The position numbers and the translations under genes were made by a program. DNA of 64,000 nucleotides, from the NCBI GenBank assembly GCA_963751335.1, contig CAVVUB010000001.1, forward strand, positions 434,001 through 498,000. The letters are read 5' to 3'. Position 1 is the first letter of the stretch; every line of letters starts with the position of its first letter. Positions 9,606-19,617 of this stretch are shown in pieces. The notes beneath the pieces were generated by a model, which was not told the DNA's origin, searched no databases, and saw only the letters and a program-made list of their open reading frames with translations. The stretch is from Bog-473 sp963751335 (GTDB lineage: Bacteria; Actinomycetota; Acidimicrobiia; Acidimicrobiales; RAAP-2).

Positions 9606-12176
9606 GCAGTGAGCAGTCGCCGCGCCTCGGCCAGCGCGGCCTCGATCTGCGAGGCGTCCCTGCCGCCGGCCAGCGCGGACCTCGGCCGTGCCACCGCCCC
9701 CGCCGCCCACGAGCTGGCCCAGCGCCTTGACCAGCTGGGTGGCGTCCGGCTCGCCCCCGGTGGCGGCGGCGATCGAGCCACCTTGGTGCCGTCGGGGGAA
9801 CCCGCCAGCACCACCGCCCGGACGCCCTCGTGGCGCAGGACGGCCTGGGCCAGGCTCTTGAGGTCGTTGCCCTCGACGTTGTCGCGCCGGGCCACGACGA
9901 CGCCGTCCGCTGCGGCCTCGGCGGCCAGGGTGCCGGCCTCGGCCTCGCTCGACTGCTGGCGCAGCTTGGCCAGCTCGCGCTCGCCGTCGCGCTGGCGCTC
10001 GAGGGTGCGGCCGATGGCGGCCAGCAGCTCGTCGGGTTCGGCGCGCAGCAGCTCCGAGGCGGCGCGCACCAGCCGCTCGCGTTCCTTGGCCCGTTCGATG
10101 GCCACCTTCCCGGTGACCGCGAAGATGCGTCGGGTATTGGATCCGATGGAACCCTCGGAGAGCAGGGTGATCGGCCCGATCTGACCGAGCGAGTCGACGT
10201 GGGTGCCGCCGCAGAACTCGAGCGAGGTCGGGCCGGCCCGGACCACCCGCACCGAGTCGCCGTACTTGTCGCCGAAGAAGGCGACGGCCCCCATCTTCTC
10301 CGCCTCGTCGCGGGTGGCCTCCACCGTCTCGACCCCGATGTCGGTCAGCACGGCGGCGTTGGCCAGCGTCGAAGACCTCGTCGAGCTCTTCGGGTGTCGG
10401 CTGGCTGTGGTGCGAGAAGTCGAAGCGCAGGTAGTCGGGCGAGACGAGCGATCCCTGCTGGCGCACGTGGTCGCCCAGCACGCCGCGCAGCGCCGAGTGC
10501 AGCAGGTGGGTCGCGGTGTGGTTGCGCCGGATGGCCTCGCGGCGCTCGCCGTCGATGGTGGCCAGCGCGTCCTGGCCGACCTGCAGCTCGCCGTCGATCC
10601 GGGCCTTGTGCACGATCAGGCCCGGCACGGCGTACACGGTGTCGTAGACGTCGGCGATACCCGACTCGGTGACGATGGTTCCGGTGTCGCCGATCTGGCC
10701 ACCGCCTTCGGCATAGAAGGGTGTGCGGTCCAAGAAGATCTCGACCGAGCCGGCGTCGTCGCCCTCCATGCCCTCGAGCACGGCCAGGACCCGGGCGGGC
10801 GACTCGTAGTTCTCCAGACCGCGACCGACGAAGGCGGTCTGGCCCTCGCGGTCGAGCAGGGAGCGATAGGCCGCTTCGTCACCGGCGCGGGTCGACTTCG
10901 CCGCAGCCCGGGCCCGCTCGCGCTGCTCGCGCATGGCGGCGTCGAAGCCGGCCCGGTCGACCTCGACCCCGGCGTCGCGGGCCAGCTCCTCGGTGAGCTC
11001 GACCGGAAAGCCGTGGGTGTCGTGCAGCGTGAAGGCCACGTCGCCCGGCAGCACCTTGGCCCCCGTCGAGAAGGCCTCTTCCAGCCGGCCCAGGCCGGCG
11101 CGCAGCGTGCGGTCGAAGCCCGCCTCCTCGCGGGCCACTGCGTTGACGATCAGGTCGTGCTGGGTGACGAGCGTGGGCCACGCCGCGCCCAGAACCTCGG
11201 TGGCCGCCTGGACCAGCGTGGGGCCGATGGGCTTCTCCACGCCGAGGCGGCGGGCGGCCATCACGGCGCGGCGGACGATGCGGCGCAGGACGTACCCGCG
11301 GCCCTCGTTGGCCGGCAGGACGCCGTCCGCCACCAGCATGGTCATGGCCCGCCCGTGGTCGGCCAGGACGCGCAGCGACACGTCGGTGCGCTCGTCGGTG
11401 CCGTACCCGGTGCCGATGACGGAGGCCGCCGCGTCGATGATGGGCAGGAAGAGCTCGGTGTCGAACATGGAGTCGTGCCCCTGGAGGATGGGCAGCATCC
11501 GCTCGAAGCCGGCGCCGGTGTCGATGTTCTTGCGGGGCAGCTCGCTGAGCGTGCCCTCGGCGTCCCGGTTGAACTGCATGAAGACCAGGTTCCAGAGCTC
11601 GACGAAACGCTGTCCACCGCCGTGCTTGGGACCGCCGTCCTCCCCGTAGCCGGGCCCCTTGTCGATGAAGATCTCCGAGTCGGGGCCGCAGGGGCCGGTC
11701 TCGCCCATGGCCCAGAAGTTGTCCTCGTCGCCCATGCGTTGGATGCGCTCGGGGCGGACGCCCACCGAGTCGATCCAGATCTGCTCGGCCTCGTCGTCGC
11801 CCTCGTGCACCGTGACCCAGAGGCGATCGCCGTCGAAGCCGAAGACCTCGGTCAGCAGCTCCCACGCCATGGGGATGGCGTCGGCCTTGAAGTAGTCGCC
11901 GAAGCTGAAGTTCCCCAACATCTCGAAGAAGGTGCAGTGGTAGGTGTCGGTGCCGATGATGTCGATGTCCGGGGTGCGGAAGCACTTCTGGATGGAGGTG
12001 GCCCGGGGCCAGGGCGCCTGCTCCTCGCCCAGGAAGTAGGGCTTGAAGGGCACCATGCCCGCGATGGTGAAGAGCACCGAGGGGTCGTGCGGGATCAGGC
12101 TGGCCGACGGGACCACGGTGTGACCCCGGTCGGCAAAGAAGCGCGTGAAGGCCGCCCTCAGTCCGTTGGCGTCCAT
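9602..12176 (-). CDS. alaS: alanine--tRNA ligase AlaS, frame broken near C-terminus
   Basis: Class II synthetase of about 858 residues from ATG 12176 (MDANGLRAAFTRFF). The catalytic domain reads cleanly: HTVVPSASLIPHDPSVLF, CFRTPDIDIIGTD, HHCTFFEMLGNFSFGDYF-like motif 2, and GAGFERMLPILQG. The editing domain has RRNHTATHLLHSALR and EFCGGTHVDSLG, the zinc/editing residues. The C-Ala domain ends LVGGGGGGTAEV and AALAEARRLLTA. One-base shifts near 10368, 9785 and 9672 interrupt the editing and C-Ala parts; the one near 9785 looks like a missing base, the others like extra bases. Stop overlaps the ruvX GTG. Confidence 0.95.
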
Positions 12177-12217
12177 CGCATCAGCTTACCGGGGCCAAAA
12201 ACGGCGTCGGAGCCCGG

Positions 12218-15132
12218 TCACGCCGAGGACATGCCCACGATCGGCGCGTTCAGGTGCAGGGATCCGGTCGAGCCGAAGAACTGCGCGTCGCCGTAGGAGA
12301 AGATGCCGCCGTCGGAGGCCACCAGCCAGTAACCGCCGCCGTCGGGCGTGGGCGCCATGCCCACCACGGGCTGGTTGAGCGCGATGCTCCCGGCCGAGCC
12401 GAAGAAGCCCGGCCGACCGAAGTCGAAGATGCCGCCGTCAGAGGCCACCATCCAGTAGCCACCGCCGTTGGGATTGGCGGCGATGCCCACGATCGGCTTG
12501 TTCAGCGGCTGGCCGCCCATGGAGCCGAAGAAGCCGGCGTCACCGAAGGCGAAGATGCCGCCGTCGGAGGCCACCTCCCAGTAGCCCTGGCCCCCGGGCG
12601 CCGAGGCGATGCCCACGACGGGCTTGTTCAGCGGCTGGCCGCCCATGGAGCCGAAGAAGCCGGCGTCGCCGAAGGCGAAGATGCCGCCGTCGGAGGCCAC
12701 CTCCCAGTACCCCTTGCCGTCGGGCGTCGAGGCGATGCCCACGATGGGCCTGTTCAGCGGCTGGCCGCCCATGGAGCCGAAGAAGCCGGCGTCGCCGAAG
12801 GCGAAGATGCCGCCGTCGGAGGCCACCTCCCAGTAGCCGTTGGTGGTCGGAGTGGTGGCCATCCCCACCACCGGCTGGTTGAGCGGCTGACCGCCCATGG
12901 AGCCGAAGAAGCCGGCCGAGCCGTAGTCGAAGATGCCGCCGTCGGAGGCCACGAACGAGTAGCCCTGGCCGCAGTTGAGGTCGCCTCCGTAGCCGTAGTG
13001 GGCGACGGACGAGGTGGCCGAGACGCCCTGTGGATTGCTCACGGTGACGTCGACGCAGCGAGCCCCGAGTGCGTTGGCGGCGGGATCACCGTGATGCGTC
13101 GTCGCCGTGCGGGCCACGATCGTCCCGTAGCCGGCCGAGCCGAAGGTCACCGAGGTGGCGTTGGCGAAGCCGCCACCGAAGACGGTGACGGAACCCGAGC
13201 CGCTGATCGGCCCGGTGGCCGGGTTGAGGGCCGCCACCGACGGGCAGCCGGCCCCGCCCTGGAGGGCCTGGGCCAGTTTCGGGTCGACGGGAGAGCCCAT
13301 CCCGGTCGTCGGGTCATAGCCGCTGGTCGCCAGCGAAGAGCCCGCCGTTGGTATCGGTGAAATCGTTGTTCCCCGACGTGATGTCGGTGAAGTCCGAGCC
13401 ATTGGTCGACTCGTAGAGCGCGGGGCCGACAGGACCCAGCGCGGTGGCGCAGCCCTGGTTGGTGTCGCTCAGGTAGCCGGCCGTGGTCGGGGCGTCGATG
13501 CTGGTGCCGCCGAAACCCGTCCAACCGCCGTGCCAATAGGCGACGACCGCTCCGGCCTCGGGATCGCCCGGGAACGCGATGTCGGGCACGGAACGGCAGC
13601 CGTTCGACGCCGCCGCAGGGGTTGGTGCCTGTCCCGCTGGCCGCCGGCTGGCCGGGGTTGCGGGGCCAGACGACGGAGTAGCCACCGCCGGTGGCTCCGA
13701 CGTCTGACTGGTTGAGCGCACAGCTGTGGGGCTTGCCCTGGCAGTTGTTCCAGACGGTCTGCGTGCCGGCCGACGCGCTGGCCAACGACGTCCCGCCCAC
13801 GCTGACCACGTTGGGCTGGGAGCCCGGGTCGTCGACGGCCAGCCCGGTGTTCTGGGAGTTGTCCGGGAAGCAGTCCTCGGATCCCGAGTCGCCCGAGGCG
13901 GCGAGCACCGTCTGCCCCTGGGCCGCCATCTGGGAGAAAATGCCGTTCTCGGCGATGATGTCCGACGTCCCGACGACCTGCTCGCAGTTGCCCCAGCTGG
14001 TCGTGACGACCTGCGCGCTGTCGTCGCTGGCGATGCGCTGGAACAGGTCGAGCGCGTCGGCGTCGTCGACGTTCGGCGCCTCGTAGACGACGAGCGAGGC
14101 CGAGGGCGCGTTCACGGCGGCGAACTCGACGTCGAGCGCCGCCTCGCCGTCGAACCCGGCCCCCGGGCCACCGGCGCCGCCGTTGACGGCGACGTTGCGG
14201 ATCGGGTTGGTCAGGCCGTAACAGCCCTGGAAGGTGGTGACGTCGCTGCTGAGGTACTGCTCGAACTCGACCACCGCGATGGTCTGCCCGAGCCCGGTGC
14301 GGCCCTGCCCGAACATCTGGTTCAGGCCGAAGACGTTGGCCATGGTGGTCGAGGTGAAGGCGCCGGGGTGCGCGGCGGCCGTGGCGTTGGCGGAGTCACA
14401 GGCCTGGGGCGTCTGGGCGTCGGCCCGCTCGGCCTGGCCCTGCTCGCCCCCGGCGGACGGGGTGGTGACGGCCGGGGTCCGGTTGCCCGGCGAGCCCGGA
14501 GGTGCCGCGAGCGGCTGGCCCGGAGCGACCTTGAGCATGTTGCGCTGCTGGTCCAGCCCGTTCAGACCGGCGACGCCGGTGACCAGTCCGGACAGCGAGG
14601 CCGGGATGGACGGTGGCGGACGTGTTCACCAGCGCCGGTTCCTCGCCCGGCGCCTGCACCGACTGCGATCGTGGTGCCGAAGGCCGATTCCACGGCGGCG
14701 ACCGAGCCGCTGACCGGCAGGAGGACACTGCCCTCGAGCGGTTGCCCAACGGTGAGACCCTGGGCCCGCAGCACCGAGGAGACCTGGGCCACCTCGGCCG
14801 CCGAAGGCCCGAACTCGGACGCGAACTGGGCCGGGGTCAGGTAGTGGCGGTAGTCGGGCGAGCCCGGGGTCGAGACCGCCGCCACCGCTTGGGCCAGGCC
14901 CGAGGGGTTCTGGCCGGCGAGGCTGACATCGAGCTGCAGCATCTGGGCGCCCGACGCTGCGCCCAACTGCGTCGTGCCATGGGGCAGCGACGGCACCGCC
15001 TGGGGGAGGACGACGCGGTTCGACCCGGGGGCGCCCGCCGCCGGGAGGGCCAGGGCCGGCGGCACCGAGCACCAGGACGAAACCGCCCAGCACGGCCGCG
15101 ACCGTGCCACCCCCTCGCTGTCTTCGGTTCAC
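12218..15132 (-). CDS. secreted S53 (sedolisin/kumamolisin) peptidase with C-terminal DGGIF propeller repeats
   Basis: GTG 15132, with GGGAGG upstream, overlaps the rarA stop. A signal peptide (RGGGTVAAVLGGFVLVLGAAG) precedes an activation prodomain (SPDYRHYLTPAQFASEFG; LTVGQPLEGSVLLPVSG) and then the protease: FDGEAALDVEF supplies the Glu and Asp of the catalytic set, AASGDSGSEDCFP the oxyanion Asp, and GGTSIDAPTTAGY the nucleophile Ser. After a linker come six ~42-residue repeats (SDGGIFAFGDAGFFGSMGGQ type) to the stop. About 970 residues with one-base shifts near 15070, 14615, 13610, 13320. S53 enzymes are typically acid endopeptidases. The repeat tail probably forms a propeller for surface or substrate binding (inference). 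It interrupts the usual rarA-alaS neighbourhood. Confidence 0.85.
12236..12975 (-). repeat. six in-frame 126-nt repeats inside the S53 peptidase gene
   Basis: Six consecutive units of about 126 bases code the DGGIF repeats. The three central ones (about 12485-12860) are almost identical at the DNA level, including the shared run GCTGGCCGCCCATGGAGCCG, while the outer ones are more diverged. That implies recent internal duplication and makes copy number prone to change or to assembly collapse. Confidence 0.85.
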
Positions 15133-16430
15133 GAATCGGCCTCCCTGTTCCGGTCCGTGCCGCCGCCTTCGGCACCGTGCGGTCGTCGGCTCGTAGTACA
15201 CCCGTCCCTCGAGCGCGTCAGGACGATACTGCTGCTCAACCACCCCGGAGGGGTCGTCGTGGGGATAGACGTACCCCTTCCCGTGCCCCAGGTCGGCCGC
15301 CCCCTTGTAGTGGGCATCGCGCAGGTGGGTCGGCACCTCCTGTGTCAGCCCAGAGCGCACGTCGGCCTGAGCCCGCCCCAGCGCCACCACCACGGCGTTC
15401 GATTTCGGCGCTCTGGCCAGGTAGATCACGGCTTCGGCCAGGTTCAAGGCGGCCTCGGGCAGGCCCACGTACTCGACCGCCCGGGCCGCCGCCTCGGCCA
15501 CCAGGAGGGCCTGGGGATCGGCCAGCCCGATGTCCTCGCTGGCCAGGATGACCATGCGCCGAGCCAGGAAGCGGGGATCCTCCCCCGCCTCGATCATGCG
15601 GGCCATCCAGTAGAGGCCGGCGTCGGGGTCCGAGCCGCGGACGCTCTTGATGAGGGCGCTGATCTGGTCGTAGTGCTCGTCGGCGCCCTGGTGGAAGAGG
15701 CGGCCGTCCCGGGCCCGGGCCATGTCGCCCATGGTCAGGGTGACCCGGGCCGAGGGGTCGGGCGCCGCGGCCTGGGCCAGGGCCACGGCCACCTCGACGG
15801 TGGTCAGCGCGGCACGGGCGTCGCCCTCGCAGGCGGCCACGAGGGCGGCCACGGCGTCCGTCGTCGGCATCGGCGTCTTCGAGCCCGAGGCCGCGCCGGA
15901 TGAGGGTGTCGAGGTCTTCGGCGGACAGGGCGTGGAGCCGCCAGAGCGAGGCCCGGCTCAACAGGGGCGGGTTCACCTCGAAGTAGGGGTTCTCGGTGGT
16001 GGCCCCGATGAGGACCACCAGCCCGTTCTCGACGGCCGGGAGGAGCACGTCCTGCTGGGACTTGGAGAAGCGATGCACCTCGTCGATGAAGAGCATGGTG
16101 CCCTGGCCCTGCTCGCCCAGGCGGCAGCTCGGCACCGGCCAGGGCCTCGCGCACGTCCTTCACCCCCGCCGCGGTGGCCGACAGGGTCACCAGGTGCTTG
16201 GCCGTGCTGTCGGCCAGCAGGCGGGCCAGCGTGGTCTTGCCCGTGCCGGCGGGGCCCCACAGGATGGACGAGCCGACGCGGTCGGATTCGGCCAGGGCGC
16301 GCAACGGGGCGCCGGGCCCGACCAGGTGCTGCTGGCCCACCACCTCGTCGAAGGTGCGCGGGCGCAGCCGGGCGGCCAGGGGGGCGCGCTGGCGGAGCCG
16401 TCGGTCGGCGGCGTCGTCGAACAGGCTCAC
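15129..16430 (-). CDS. rarA: replication-associated recombination protein A (RarA/MgsA), frame broken
   Basis: AAA+ ATPase of the clamp-loader type acting at stalled forks. GTG 16430 overlaps the aspS stop. Reads LAARLRPRTFDEVVGQQHLV, Walker A GPAGTGKTTLARLLADSTAKH, then GQGTMLFIDEVHRFSKSQQD (Walker B) and SQQDVLLPAVENGLVVLIGA. The C-terminal part shows the family tail SALIKSVRGSDPDAGLYWMA, ASEDIGLADP, LPEAALNLAEAVIYLA, PKSNAVVVALGRA and YYEPT. Shifts near 16135, 15855 and 15185. With the last corrected it ends HGAEGGGTDRNREADS and its stop overlaps the S53 start. About 434 residues. Confidence 0.92.
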
Positions 16431-18214
16431 GACGTCGCGGCCGGCTCAGCTCGGTGACGGGCTGGGAGCGCCGCCCGGGTCCGGGTGGCCCGGCGCGGCG
16501 GCGGGACGACGACCCGGATGCCGAGCTCGGCCAGGCTGGCCGGGGGCAGCGGGGTCGGGGCGCCGGTCAGCAGGTCGGCCCCGGACTGGGTCTTGGGGTA
16601 GGCGATGACCTCGCGGATGTTCTCCTCGCCGGCCAGCACGGCGGCCAGGCGGTCCACACCGACGGCGAAGCCGGCGTGGGGCGGGGCGCCGTAGCGGAAG
16701 GCGCCGAGCAGGAAGCCGAAGCGGGCCTCGGCCTCCTCGTCGCTGATGCCGAGCGCGGCGAACACCTGGGACTGGATGTCGCTGCGGTGGATACGGACGC
16801 TGCCCGAACCGAGCTCCCAGCCGTTGAGCACGAGGTCGTAGGCCTGCGAACGCACGGCCATCGGGTCGCTGGCCAGCTTGGGCAGGTCCTCGGGGTAGGG
16901 CATGGTGAACGGGTGGTGCGCCGCCTGGGGGTTCCCGTCCGCGCCGACGCCGTCGAACATCGGGAAGTCGATCACCCAGACGTAGCGGTGCGGGCCCTGG
17001 CTGACCGGCGGCGAACCGATGGTCGTGCGCAGCAGGCCCGAGCACCTCGCAGGCGGTGCGGTACTCGTCGGAGACGGCGAGGACGAGGTCGCCGGTCGAC
17101 GCCGTCGGTCGCCTCGAGCACCCCGGTCGCCTCGGCCTCGGAGAGGTGACGGGCCAGGGGGCCGTCGAGTCCGGGGCCGTCGGTGACCCGGAACCAGGCC
17201 AGGCCGGCGGCGCCCGCCTTCTTGGCCTGCTCGGTCAGCTCATCGAGCTGCGTGCGGGGGAAGGCGGCGCCCTCGGGCACCGACGATGGCCTTGACCGTC
17301 GGCGAGCTGAAGGCCTTGACCCCGGTGGCGGCGAAGGTCGCGGTCAGGTCGACCAGCTCCATGCCGAAGCGCAGGTCGGGCTTGTCGGTGCCGTAGCGGT
17401 CGAGGGCGTCGGCCCACGTCATGCGCTCGATCGGCGGCGGCCGCTCGCCCGTGGCCGCCTCGGCCGCATCGAGCACGGCCTCGGACACGAAGGCCATGAC
17501 GTCGTCCTGGCTGGCGAAGGAGCACTCCAGGTCGAGCTGGCTGAACTCGAACTGGCGGTCGGCCCGCAGGTCCTCGTCGCGCAGGCAGCGGGCGATCTGG
17601 AAGTACCGGTCGAAGCCACCGACCATGAGGAGCTGCTTGGCCAGCTGCGGGCTCTGCGGCAAGGCGTAGAACGAGCCGTGGTGCAGCCGGGCCGGGACCG
17701 AGAACTCGCGGGAGCCCTCGGGGGTCGGGGCCCAGAGCAGCGGCGTCTCGACCTCGACGAAGCCCTGGCGCACCATGGCGGCGCGCAGCGCGGTGTTGAC
17801 CCGGGCCCGCAGGCGCAGGTTGCGCTGCATGCGCGGGCGCCGCAGGTCGACGTAGCGGTGGCGCAGGCGCACGGGCTCGTCGGACTCGGCCCGGTCGTCG
17901 ACCGAGAACGGTGGCGGCTCGGCCTCGTTGAGCACCTCGACGCGGCAGTCCCCCACCTCGACCTCGCCGGTGGCCAGGTCGGGGTTGACGGTGCCCTCGG
18001 GGCGCAGCCGGACCGTGCCCGTCACCGCGATGACCCACTCGCTGCGCACATCGGTGGCGTGGTCGATGACGCACTGCACGATGCCCGAGTGGTCGCGCAG
18101 GTCGACGAAGGCCAGGTGCTCGCCGTGCTCGCGCCGCCGGGCCACCCAGCCGCAGAGCCGCACCTCGGTGCCGACGTCGTCGGGCCCGAGCACGCCACAG
18201 AGATGGCTGCGCAT
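16427..18214 (-). CDS. aspS: aspartate--tRNA ligase AspS, frame broken
   Basis: Class IIb synthetase. The N-terminal OB-fold anticodon domain reads VRLCGWVARRREHGEHLAFV and LRDHSGIVQCVID. The catalytic core has motif 1 (RQGFVEVETPLLWAPTPEGS), motif 2 (FQIARCLRDEDLRADRQ...EF), and motif 3 GVDRLAAVLAGEENIREVIA with FPK-like YPKTQSGADLLTGAP. The bacterial GAD insert lies between (FPRTQLDELTEQAKKAGAAG). Start ATG 18214; an ATG at 18257 overlapping the hisS stop is out of frame. One-base shifts near 17283, 17100 and 17040 break the insert region. About 595 residues. The conserved C-terminal tail extends about 30 residues in Arg/Thr/Pro. Confidence 0.94.
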
Positions 18215-18253
18215 GGCGGTGGGCTGGTTCTCCTGGGGTGCGGTGGTCGTCAG

Positions 18254-19593
18254 TCATGGTGTGGGCCCGCATTCTCCACGAACTGCTTCACTTCGGCCAC
18301 CACGGCGTCGCGGGGGACGGCCCGCTGTTCCTGGTCGCTGCGCAGCGGGCGGAACCCGACCGGTGCCGGACTCGAGCTCCTTGGGCCCGAGGACCAGGGC
18401 GACCAGCGCGCCCGAGCGGTCGGCCGATTTGATCTGGGACTTCATGGAGCGGCCCTCGAAGGCCCGGTCGGCCCGCAACCCGGCCCGGCGCAGCTCGGCG
18501 GTCAGGACCACCGCCTCGGTGCCGCCCGCGGTGTCGATCACGTAGGCGTGCAGGGGCCGGGCGGCCACCGCGGCCTCGGTCGGAGAAGACACCCTCGGCG
18601 TCACAGGCCAGGAGGACCCGCTCGATGCCGATGCCGAACCCGATGCCCGGGCGTCGGATCGCCCCCGAGCACCTCGACCAGGCCGTCGTAGCGGCCGCCG
18701 CCGCCAATCCCGTTCTGGGCGGCGTCGAGCGCCTCGGCGGCGAACTCGAACGTGGTGCGGGTGTAGTAGTCGAAGCCGCGGACCAGGCGGTGGTCGATGG
18801 TGTAGGCGACGCCCGAGCGCGTCGAGCCCCTGGCGCACCCGGGCGAAGTGGGCGGCGCAGGCGTCGCAGAGGTGGTCGAGGAAGTGCGGCGCGTCCTCGG
18901 TGGCCGCCCGGCACTCGGGTGTCTTGCAGTCGAGGACGCGCAGCGGGTTCTCCAGGTGGCGGGCCTGGTGGGCCGGGCAGAGCTGGTCGACCCGGGCGCG
19001 CCAGGAACTCTCCGAGCAGGGCGACGTAGCCCGGCTTGCAGACGCCGTCACCCATGGAGTGCAGCTTGAGGGTGACCTGGCGCAGGCCGAGGCCGGCGAA
19101 GAAGTCGTGGGCGAGCGCGACCACCTCGACGTCGAGGTCGGCGTCGGCCACCCCGAGCGCCTCGACGCCCAGCTGGTAGTGCTGGCGGTAACGGCCCTGC
19201 TGGGGCCGCTCGTGGCGGAACAGTGGCGCCACGTACCAGGCCTTCCAGGGCGGGACGGGGTGGTGCTGCACGAAGGCGCGGGCCACCGAGGCGGTGCCCT
19301 CGGGGCGCAGGGCCATCAGCTGGCCGTCGCGATCCTCGAAGACGTACATCTCCTTGCCGACGACCTCGCTCTTCTCGCCGATGCCGCGGTTGAAGACGGC
19401 TTCGTGCTCGACGATCGGGGTGAGGGCGAGGCCATAGCCGGCGCCTTCGGCCAGGGCGGCGAAGCGGACGACGGTGTCCTCCCAGCGGACCGACTCGGGC
19501 CACAGGACGTCGTGCATGCCGGTGGGCGTGCGGCTGGGCGTGGTGCGGCTGGCGTGGGCGCGGCGGTGTGGGCGCGGCCGAACCCGCGGTCAC
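18254..19593 (-). CDS. hisS: histidine--tRNA ligase HisS, frame broken
   Basis: Class II synthetase. GTG 19593 starts a ~25-residue Pro/His-rich leader, then GMHDVLWPESVRWEDTVVRF. Motif 2 region: DGQLMALRPEGTASVARAFV, FRHERPQQGRYRQHYQLGVE. HisA motifs: LVRGFDYYTRTTFEF and GIGGGGRYDGLVEVLGG. Motif 3: PGIGFGIGIERVLLACDAEG. The C-terminal anticodon domain reads AYVIDTAGGTEAVVLTAELR, FEGRSMKSQIKSADRSGA and ends VVAEVKQFVENAGPHHD. Shifts near 19515, 19005, 18820, 18660, 18580 and 18350. It sits 24 bases after rel and 39 bases before aspS, as in mycobacteria. Confidence 0.92.
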
Positions 19594-19617
19594 GACATGC
19601 TCCTCACGGATTGGTGC

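Noticed and set aside
10203..12296. 697-codon plus-strand open frame antisense to alaS
   Set aside because: Pure shadow of the alaS frame; the minus strand carries every AlaRS motif.
12236..12975. CRISPR-like or non-coding repeat array
   Set aside because: Units are 126 bases, contiguous, in frame and code a regular protein repeat.
12254..13360. Plus-strand repetitive frame opposite the S53 repeats
   Set aside because: Its repeats mirror the 126-base DNA repeats of the real gene; no start or secretion signal.
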